From: Solea solea
Taxonomy: Eukaryota > Chordata > Actinopteri > Pleuronectiformes > Soleidae
DNA length: 64,000 nucleotides
NCBI RefSeq assembly: GCF_958295425.1
Contig: NC_081138.1
Location: forward strand, 3,985,302 to 4,049,301
Direction of reading: 5' to 3'
Below are positions 48,613 to 59,400 of this stretch, one piece after another (within the stretch, counting starts at the first letter, position 1; every line of letters starts with the position of its first letter). The notes beneath the pieces are model-generated. The model saw only the letters and a list, made by a program, of their open reading frames with translations. It made no database searches and was not told the DNA's origin. A program made the position numbers and the translations under genes.

Positions 48613-50140
48613 GTAAGCCTTAAATAACCTCCACCTCATGTAACCGACAAGAATAACAATGCTAACCTACCGTTGGAAACCGTACGCATGAACTAGCTAG
48701 TAGGCGTTAGCCAACCGTGCTAACACAGACCCCTAGCCCTTTTTTCACATTTAACTTTTTTAGTATGTAATATGTTAACGTAGTTTGACACCGCCATATC
48801 CTATAGTAAGTATGGTTTTCGGAAACTTCTAGTTTGCCATCATATTTATTCACATGGTGCATTCAAACACAATACTTGTTACGTGCTAATTTAGTTTCCC
48901 TTTGTATTGTCGTAAAGCAGCACTGCTTGTCATTGTTGGTGTGTTTATTTTGGCTAGAAATTGTGATATGTTAAGAGAGGGTCAACTATGTCAACCTGCA
49001 CAACAAGAAGGAATGAAAGTCAGGAAGCTTGGCTCTTTATTCATTCAGTTCAAGCCTTGCATTGTGTGCCTGAATTCAACTACCTCAAAATACACGTGTC
49101 AGAATCAGCCAGTTCGTTGGTTATTAACACAAAAAAGTCTATGTGGTTGTAATGTATATAAATAGACCCTGACCAAGTAGGCGATTATTGCCTGACCACA
49201 CTAGCTTTAGGTGGGTGAACCCAATAAACTGGCAACTGAGATTATGCCAGATGTATTATGTCACTAAATTGTGTTTAAAATCTGAATTTGAAGCTTGTCA
49301 TTTAGGCGCTGTTAAAAGTAAACCCACATTCAATAGTAGGCAGATCAGACTGTACCGCTTATCATTTAAGCTCGCTTAAGCCAAGGTTTTCACTCCAAAA
49401 GCAACCTTTGTTGGTCCCATTTTGACATAAATCTCATACCCCAAAAGTTCAAATGCAGTTTGCGATTATTCTCTGTGTTGCCATAATACAGTCTGTTATT
49501 ATTGGTTTGTTTGATTTTTGGGTTACAGGGATATTGCAACGTGTGCTTAAATTCAAATATTTACCGAATGTTCACATCTAAAATGACACCCAAGTTAGTT
49601 GTCATTTACTGTTATGAAATATCAGTTTGTAATGCTGTTGTTTCCAAGGTAGAATTTTAACAGGAAAGAAACTGCCCTCAAGCTTGTGTAATGTTAAAGC
49701 AGGGGGATCATATTTTGCATCACAGAAAGTGCAGATATCAAACACTGTCAGTGTGATTTTGTGTGTACACAGTTGTCAAATTGTTACGTTCTTTTTACTA
49801 AAAGCCTATACATTTTTATATAACAGAACATAAAAATGATATGTCAAATCTGCCAACAAGCTAATATAAAATAATTTAGGGATCTCTTGTAAATTATATC
49901 GTAATAGTAATTCACTATATTTATGCTCATGTCCTGTTCACATGATGTTGATACTGGACATCTTACTTTTGTTTTTCTGTGATATACAGTTCAGTGATTT
50001 TGGCCAGTATTGATACTGAGTATTGTATCTGCTCATCCCTAAAATGTTTTGTGACTTTGTATAGGCTGTGAGGGGAAAAAAACACAATTTATTTAACCTT
50101 TTATGTATTCTCTCTTTTTTTATAGCTATACTTAAGGTGA
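48580..50140 (+). other. Candidate kif18a upstream ORF across the first splice junction
   Basis: An ATG at 48580 in the inferred non-coding exon reads 11 codons to the donor at 48612. If spliced to 50126, it continues four codons and stops at TGA 50138-50140, 15 nt before the main ATG. The peptide would be MKRALTVVDTKLYLR. This depends on the start site lying upstream of 48580. Confidence 0.4.
48613..50125 (+). other. kif18a 5' UTR intron
   Basis: This is a 1.5-kb AT-rich intron starting GTAAGC and ending TATAG. No repeat or exon was recognised. Confidence 0.6.
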
Positions 50141-50471
50141 AGCAGGTTGACCACAATGGCAAATGATGTGTGCAGCCATGTGAAGGTTGTCATCCGGGTT
50201 AGGCCAACCAATGACAAAGAGAAGCGAGAAAACTGTCGTAATGTGGTCCAGGTCGTTGATAACCACATGCTCATATTTGACCCAAAAGAGGAGGACACAT
50301 CATGTTTTGGGTCTCAAAGAGTACGAAACCGAAACATCAACAGGCGGGCTAACAAGGACCTTAAGTTTGTTTTTGACCATGTCTTTGGCGAGAACTCCAC
50401 TCAAGTCGACATCTTTGAGAGCACCACTAAAGGAGTGTTGGATGGCGTAATGAACGGGTTTAACTGCACAG
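50126..50471 (+). CDS. kif18a: kif18a coding exon 1 (start codon, motor beta1 region)
   Basis: The acceptor TTTTTTTATAG ends at 50125. There are 30 nt of 5' UTR, the ATG is at 50156, and donor GTAATA is at 50472. It codes residues 1-105 plus one base, including VKVVIRVRP (kinesin strand beta1) and [11 protein letters not shown]. It ends NGFNCTG, just before the P-loop. Confidence 0.95.
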
Positions 50472-53400
50472 GTAATACATGAACTGACGACATGTTTCCA
50501 CTGCATCCACCTGCCCCAAACAGTCTGTTATTAGAGGATTTAATAAAACGGCTATGATATACAGCCCTTGTAAAAAAATTACCTTACATTTAACATCTGA
50601 ATTACTCTTTAGAGAACACAACATAAATCACACTTCCAGTTTTATGGTTCTCTTTCATATTTTACTAAGCATAGATCACTCAAAAGGGTTATGGGGGATT
50701 TTTCCCCCCTCAAAGTACTTTAATGTCACCTTGATTTATCTCACTTTGCTTTACTTTTTTTGTGATACCTCGCATTTAATGTTTCATTCTACCACAGTGC
50801 TTTTGCTTTCCTCCTTATCCATGGTGGAAACAATTTAAATAAATACTCTTATAAAAAACTGAAAGAGAAGATTATGTAATTCTGTATATTATGGATGTTA
50901 TGTATTGCTCATTACTCTTCTTCCATACCACACTGACTGCATCTACTCCTATATGACTGTGATTGTTGATCCTGTGGTTGTGATATGGACATTCCTTCGA
51001 CTGACAGTGCTGCAAACCTTGCTGCAGTAGCAGATTTGTGACCACTGCTTTACTGTTTTGTTATTACAACAACCAAGAAAGCATTGTTAAGCCCCACAGG
51101 ATTTGAATGCACCCCATTTCTATCACACAAGACGGACGTGTTACCATTACACACAACGGGAGTTAAGGAGAACACACCAGTTTCATTACAGCCCTCAGCC
51201 AGGACAACCATGTCATTTCCCTGCTCACGAAACATCTCTGCATATATCATCCTGTGGCTACAGTCATGATCACAGCAGTCCTCAACACAGTGTTGAGAGC
51301 GAGGTTAACAAGCTAGTTCTTTATCTCACTGTAATTTAGCCAACCATCAGTGATATGAGGACCTTGACAAAAGTAGGATTCATTGCTTGTCTGCATTAGT
51401 TTTAGCTTGCATAAACTAGAAAACAAGTGTATACTAGTGGTGCGAGTTTGAAGCTTTGAAATGCTATTTAAATGCATTAAATAAGTTCAAATGTTTACAT
51501 GCCAGATTTTTGCATTAGGTTTTGGTCATGTTCTACTCAAAGCAAGTTCAATGTCGTTGTTGTGTTAATTGAAATGTGTTTCACTTCCAGTGTTTGCCTA
51601 TGGTGCTACTGGTGCAGGAAAGACCCACACCATGTTGGGTTCCCAAAATGACCCGGGGGTCATGTACCGTACCATGAAAGAGCTGTTCAACCGCATGGAA
51701 GATGCTAAAGAGGAGAAAGAGTTTGCTGTGGCATTCTCTTACCTTGAGGTTAGTATTAAAGTCTTTATTGTTATTTTCCCCTTTTGTTGTTTTGTCATAT
51801 ATTAGTGTATTTTTGTGTTGAAATCATTGTCGGTCTTTGTTGTATTCTTTTGTAAAACCACATTGCTTTTTTGTCGAGAGTCTTATTAATGTCTTAGAGA
51901 CCCATAAGTTCACCATACAGTTTAGTCTTGTCTGATTTCTTGGGGTAATTGTAATGTATTTGCTGCTCTTTGTTGTTTGTTTACAGGTTTACAATGAACA
52001 GATCAGAGACTTGTTGGCTAACATTGGCCCTCTTGCAGTGAGAGAGGACAGTTCTAAAGGAGTGGTTATTCAGGGCCTCACATTGCATAAGGTTGGTAGC
52101 TACATATGTCACACACATTGCACCTCACGAAAAGGTTGATGGTTTAAATCAGTTTTCCCTCACTTGTTTTACGATACATTATGGAGATTGTTTTTACCTA
52201 CAACATAGTTAAAGTCTGTAGAAAAGAACAATACAAGACGGACAATTTTCATTCTGTTAATAAAGCTTATGTGTAGATTTTGTACTGTAGTTGTCATCAA
52301 TTATACAGATTACATACAGTAGAGAGAGTTTTTTCAAGTAAATAGCAAATTTGCTACTGAAGTCATTAAGTATTATTGAATTCATGTGTTGTATAAATAG
52401 ATTTCAAATGGAAAAACCTTTGTGTTGTGCTGCCTGTTGCTGTTGTGTCTAATGGGTTCCTTTTACTGGCTCGCTGACACACCATCCATGTCTTTTTATT
52501 TGTCAGCCCAAATCTGCAGAGCACATTCTAGAGGCTTTGGATTCTGGCAATCGAAACAGAACACAGCACCCAACTGATATGAATGCCACCTCTTCCCGGT
52601 CCCATGCTGTGTTTCAGGTACTTCAGTCTTCTCAGCAATCATTATTGACAATTTTGTGAAGGCATGATCTTATGACTTCAAGCTATAAAGAAACAAAAAG
52701 CAAAAGCTTAACTACAGATCGTATTCACTCCATTATTTCTATGATGCAGTCACCAACATCGTAGAGGTATTTTCACAGGACCTTGAAATTATTGTGAATA
52801 TGTTGTTATGAAAAGCTGTGCTTAATCTAAAGTAAAAACTTGAAGTTCTTTCAATATATTCTTTTCTAAAAGTTGGTTAGCAGTCTATTTGCTGACATAT
52901 CTCGCCTTTTAAAACATGAATAAGTTCCCTTTAAACTTTATACTTTTGACTTATTTAAATAGTCTGGAAACCACACATTTTTTCATCATGAACACAGTTC
53001 GATTGTGACGTGTTCACACATTCAAGTCTCTCTTTTTAATTGTTGTCTTTAAATCCCTGCAAAGCCTGTAGCTCTCATAAAAAATCCCTGCAATTCACCT
53101 TAATTTCTGTCTCAATTTATGCCACGGTGGTTCATTAATGTGAAGAGTGGGGCCATTGAAAGTCTTTTTTTTTTTTTTGGAAATGCTTGAATTAGATTTG
53201 TAAGTGTTTCTGGGAACCCAGTATTCTTGATGTCTTAAATGTTGTGTTTATTTTTCTACATTTGTTATTAGATGTGTGTGAATGTTCATGTATGGTGCTT
53301 TCTTGGGTGTCGCACAGCAAATTACGTCGTACTGTTTGGTGCAATGACTAGTATTATTTTATAGAAAAATTCAATTTAAATCATATTGAAATATTTTGTG

Positions 53401-56400
53401 TTCTTTTTCCAGATATATTTACGACAGCAGGACAAAACGGCCAGCCTCAATCCCAATGCCTGTGTTGCCAAATTGAGCCTGATCGATCTGGCAGGCTCAG
53501 AAAGAGCCAGTGCCACCAACGCCAAAGGGGCCCGCTTGCGGGAAGGTGCTAACATCAATCGCTCGCTCCTCGCCCTAGGAAATGTTATCAATGCCCTCGC
53601 TGACCCAAAGGTGAGTGTATAGCAACCTGTACTTTCTTATACATACTCTAGATAACAAACGCATGGTGGGAGAAAGCCTTAAAGCAATCACGTATGCGAT
53701 TCATGGAGGTATCGACAAAGTTCAAGTAGTTTCTAAAATGTTGTACTGTTGCGGGTAAATCTCGCAAAATGATTAATGGGCTTCTAATAGATTAATTCTT
53801 AGATAAATCCAAAAACTTGGCTGTGATCAACCGGTGTAAAAAACTGGTACTGAGATGTCTGGTGTAAGGCTACAATGATTAATCGATTATTACAATTATA
53901 CGATTACCAAATTAATTGGCAACTTTTTTGTTGAACGATTAATTGGTTTGAGTGTTTTTTTTTTAAGTTATATGGTTCTGAATGTTTTTCTCCACATAAT
54001 TGAATTGGCAATCAATTAATTGTCAACTATTTTCATAATCGATTTGATTGTTTTTAATAAAACAAGCTCCCTTATTTTTCAGCTTCCTAAATATGAATAT
54101 TTTTTGGTTTCATTGCTCACCATAACCAATAAAGAAATAATTAAAGATAATTTCGTTTTTGAACAAATGAAGACATTTGAGAACATTTCAACATCATTTC
54201 CATTTTTCAACATTTTGTGGCCTAAACAGATCGACAGATTTGCTGATTATCAAAATAGTCGACGGTTAATTTAGTAATCTGTGAACAGTCGATTAATAGT
54301 TGTAGCCCGAACTATGCTCTTAAGATAATTGTGGTTACAGGTAGGTAAAATGAATCACTAGCCTCCATATAAAACAGAAAGCCTGGAGAGTAGAGTCTCA
54401 GTCGCAGTATTTGGGTATTATTTCATTCTAGTTGCATACATTAACCTGTCAAGCAGTCTTCTCATTTTACACACAGTCTCAAGGGATGAGGCGCAAGCAG
54501 GCCGCATGCATTTCCAAAGTGCTTTGCAAATGTACCACAGCCATGTTGAAATGTGATCCTCCTTCAACAGGTTACTTCATTCTTTAGGTAAAACTGTTCT
54601 TTCATGGGCCCACTGTCTTGTTAATAATATTCCCTGTTTACACTGAATTCTTGCAGTCATAAACTCTGGCATAGTTTAATCTGCCAAGGCGCCAACGCCC
54701 GTCACTAATCCCACTTCTTCTCCACCCTATCCACATGATTATTGGTGGTCCAGTGTACAATGCCGGCAGAGGAGGAATTCACGTTGTGACCATTGTTTAC
54801 AGGGGAAAAAAAGTCCCCACTTGTGTCTGGGCTTACATGCCTTTCGTTTGAGTTGAGAAGAATGTCTGCCGCTTCTGTTTGCTCTTCTCAGTATGTCATC
54901 TTCATGCTATGCTGCACTGAGGTTTTTGTTGAAAGTTGTTTGCCTGAGGCAATGGCCAAGCTAATGCAGATACATTTTACAACGCATCCTTTCTCTCTCT
55001 TCTGGCCTTCCATCCACACTAGGTCCGTTCTTCCCACACACAAAAATGGGGCTTTCTGAATATTTCTTTTGGTTCTTTACAGTAGATACATTTAATATTC
55101 CCAGTCTCTGTAAACTTGTATCCGTCCGTCTACAGAGAGGCCCATGGGAGCATACTTTGTGAAGCACTGAGGAAAGGTTTTTATTAATATTTTGTTGCAT
55201 ATGGAACATAAATGCCACATTTATTCACATTTACGTTGCCTGACTGTTGATAGAGTTGACTTCTATATTTTATTGGCACATATCCTAAAAACTAAATGTT
55301 TCTGACATCCACAGCAAGTGTTTTTTATATCTAGATGTAGGACTTTCTTTGGCATTTTTTTTCAGGGAGCTTCAAATGCTAAAAGAGATCATTTTACACT
55401 TGTTATTTTTAACTTTTGAATTTGACTTTCTGCCATCTCAATTCCCAAGAGATTGTGGGATTTATATTAATGATCTAAGCACATAGTGTAAAGTATATAG
55501 CACAAGAGCACTTAGGGTGTGTCCAAGTCCACTTGTGCTAGTGTAGGAGCAGGGAAAATGGGTTGCTGTGCCAAACATGGTTCAAAAGGGCTGTGTGTAC
55601 TCTATTAGTCTTGGGTGAGTTTTCAGGCATATTAATCAGAGTGCTATCTCCCATTGCTTTTAAATCCCAGTTTTGCTCGCACTTGGCCAATTAACAATAT
55701 AATGGCATGTAATGAAACTAATAATTGTAACAATCAATTTTCAAGGGTGTTGAAGAAAACATCGACACTCTGTGGACAAGCAGACCCTCTGTGTTTGTGT
55801 GTGTGTAGCAACCTACCTATGTAGGTTCATGTTACTATCTTGATAAAGTTCCCCTGAAACAACAGTAAAAGACTGCGATATTGTATTCAGGCCAATTTTC
55901 CTAATAGTTGAGATAAACAGATTAATCTGTTATTGCCATTATTTAAATAAATGTGAACAACCAAATGTTATGGATTACATCAGCAGACTATTACTTATTG
56001 ATGTAAGTTTTCACATTTGTTCTCAGAATCATGATAAATGCAGATAACTAATAAAATGTTTACATCCCAATGTAATTCGAAGTGATTAATCAGAGTTTAT
56101 GCATTGTTTTATTCAGAATTTAAGGACATTGGAGTGCAGATATTAAATGCAGATCAGAGTGCTCAATAAATGTTTATTGTACGGAGTCATAAAAGGACCG
56201 TAATATGTCATCAGTTAATTTGTTAATTTGAAATACTGGTTTCACAGCCAACAATGGTACAGCCAGTGTTTAAATTTTATGTACAGCCTACTAATTGTGT
56301 TTATGTTTATGCTGTGGAAAAGGGGAATAAGTGTGGCTCTTCGTAGATTCAGCCTTTGGTGTGTGCAGGATTTGATCCTCAACATATCTGGCAATGTCCA

Positions 56401-59400
56401 GGAACAACCCCAAAATGTGTTTTGCAGATCCCCTATTAATTTTTTGCATATTCTACATGTAGCAAAACCTATCGACCAAAATATTGGCATCATGTTGGCT
56501 GCCCTGACTTCTAAAGATCTGCATTTGTCATAGCAAAACCAATATCGGTCAACCTCTAGTTAAAGATTTAATTGCCTGCTAGTGCATCAAGATAGACTCG
56601 CAGGTGTCGTGTGACCACCACAACATTTAAACCTTCACAGCCGACAGACACTCAGATGCACACTATTGTGTTTTTCATTACAACAACGTGGACACCGGAC
56701 AGGAAAATGACAACTGTGTGGGCGTGAAACTCACAACCTGTGACTCACCTAAGCAGCTGTATTTGATCTAATGCTATCATCATAGACCAAGCTGTTCTCA
56801 CAGATTGACTGCACAGAGATGCCAGAACAGTGCTATAGACTAACCTTTTATTTCTTGTTTAAAATTCAACTATTTTCTTAGTTGCATGGTTGTTTTCACT
56901 TGAAATTAAACCAAATAGTCAACATTCTATTGCAGCTTTGACTAATCTGCCCTGTTCTCATTGGTTTCAGAGTAAGAAAGCTCATATACCATACAGGGAC
57001 AGCAAGCTGACGCGGATTCTTAAGGACTCCTTGGGTGGCAACTGCAGGACAGTCATGATTGCTAACGTTAGCCCATCATCCAATTCGTATGACGACATCC
57101 ACAACACACTTAAATATGCCAACCGAGCCAAGGAGATTAAGTCGACGGTCAGTGTAAACTGTTGCTTTTGTTTTCTACTATTAACTGTGATATCACTGCT
57201 GTACATTATTGAATGTAAATATAGAATTCTTCTTGAATCATTTTTGCTTTCTTCCTTTCAGCTGAAGAGTAATGTTGTAAGCCTCGACAGTCACATTGGC
57301 CAGTATGCCGTCATATGTGAGAAGCAACGGCAAGAGGTAACACGAAACATCCAATGTGTCCAGAAAATCTCCTGTAAAGTAATCATACATGAAACCGTTT
57401 TCTGATGTATTTCAATCTTCATGTGCATTTCTATAGATTCTACAGTTGAAGCAGAAACTAAGAGACTATGAGGAGAAGAACACCGTGCCTGGCACTTCTA
57501 ACATGATCTCATCCAAGCAACAAGCAGAGTTCAAAAGGTAAGCAAGAACATAAGCCATTCGCAATATAGCCACAGACCTAAAGCAGCTGTTTTTATGCGA
57601 TATAAACATTGTAATTATAATACCACCACTGACAGAAGTCAGGAAGAGCTCATGGTCCATAATTGCCTGTAATATTGTGTTGCATGGGACTTGTGGTTTT
57701 GCAAGTGGTTCTGTTGGCTTTAGATTCATTACATTTTATAATGAAGTGGATCTAGCAGTGAGAGATTTAATTAGGTGTGGTGGTATAGCTTTGAGATACA
57801 GGAATCAAGAGCTGTATCCAAATAGTCTCTTTTATTGTTTTATTTATTTATTGCTCTTTCTAGTTAAAACTTAAACTTAACTTACAGCAGTGAGCCTTTT
57901 TCAGATTTATTTTCCTTTGTCCTCTCAACTAGTGCTTAAAAATAACTGTATTACCCAACAAGTGCCTACAGTGTGCAATTAAAAATGCATACTTCTACAA
58001 TTAATAAAGAAACACAATGTACTTGACTTCAAAATCATGTTGCTCTTAAACAAGCTCATAGGTAGTTGCACGATATACAGTGTGCCTGTGTCATCGCACG
58101 GTATACTGTGTGCCTGTATCGTTGCACCAACAAAATTGTACTGCATTGCATTATACACACATCCTACCCATTCAAACAAACCATATATGGGCTGAAAATA
58201 CAAGTGCTATTACAGCGTTTCAACAGGCTGTCCATGTTAAACCACATAAAACTTTATTGTTGTACACATTTCAGAAGTTGTTGACTTTTAAATAAACATC
58301 TACCGATTATTAAAATGTACAAGACATCATGGTGAAATGTTATACCAAGTATGCAAAATATAATTTAATTTTCACTGCAGAAGAGAATAAAAAACCTACA
58401 TATCAACATCGGTTATCAGCAAATGTCCAATATCGTGCATCCCTAAAAATACTTTAGTATCTGACAATATTTTAACAGACTTGTGTAAGTCATAGGTCAA
58501 GGGTGTTTGACTTTATCTTAAGAAGAAGACTAAATTTACTTATCACTGACAAAATTATGACTCTCTCCACACTTTGTCCATCATCCCGTCCTGGAGGATT
58601 CCTAAGGCACTCCCAGTCCAGATGGAATATGTCATTCCTCCACTGTTTTCCGGGTCTGCCTCTGGGTCTCCTCCCAGCTGAACATGCCTGAAATACCTCT
58701 ACAGGGAGACGTCCTGGTGCATCTTAATCGGACACTACATCTTTCTCAACTGGCTCCTTTCAACATAAAAGAGCAAGAGTTCAAACTCCAGTCTATTTCT
58801 GATTGTTTGAACCCTTCACCATGTCCCCAGAGCCGTTTTTAGACACTTAACAAAAAAACACCAACCACAACTAATCTCTGACTTTTTTGTCTAAAGGTGA
58901 CATGGCCCTGCTTGTTTATATACAGTGTATATGTGTATGGTGGCATCTGTGGGGGTATTACGGTTGGGGCGGGGGGACACACGGAAAAGCTGAATGAGTC
59001 TCGCTCCCACACATTTCATTCACTGGCATCAGAATTCACAACTTGCACAGTGAGAGGCTCTAAATAGAGACTGCACGCTTCTCACGCTATTAAAAATTCA
59101 GCAGTCTAGCAGGGCTACAACGACTCCTACGTCACTGGAGTTGCATTGAAGAGTGCAGTCACATTTCAGAGACAGCTCTCCAGTCTTATTTACCTGCATT
59201 TCCCTCCTGCCTCTCCTCCTGCTTTAATCCAACAAGACAGCCACTTGCGTTCGTTTCCTTAACTCTGTTCTAAAAATAACACGTATACATCATATACCGA
59301 GCTAAGAATATCTTTTTAGCTCAGTCTTGTGAGACTGTGCATCTGAGTGTCCAACAGACTTGTGGAAGCTTTATATTATATTAAATACTGAACAGACTTT

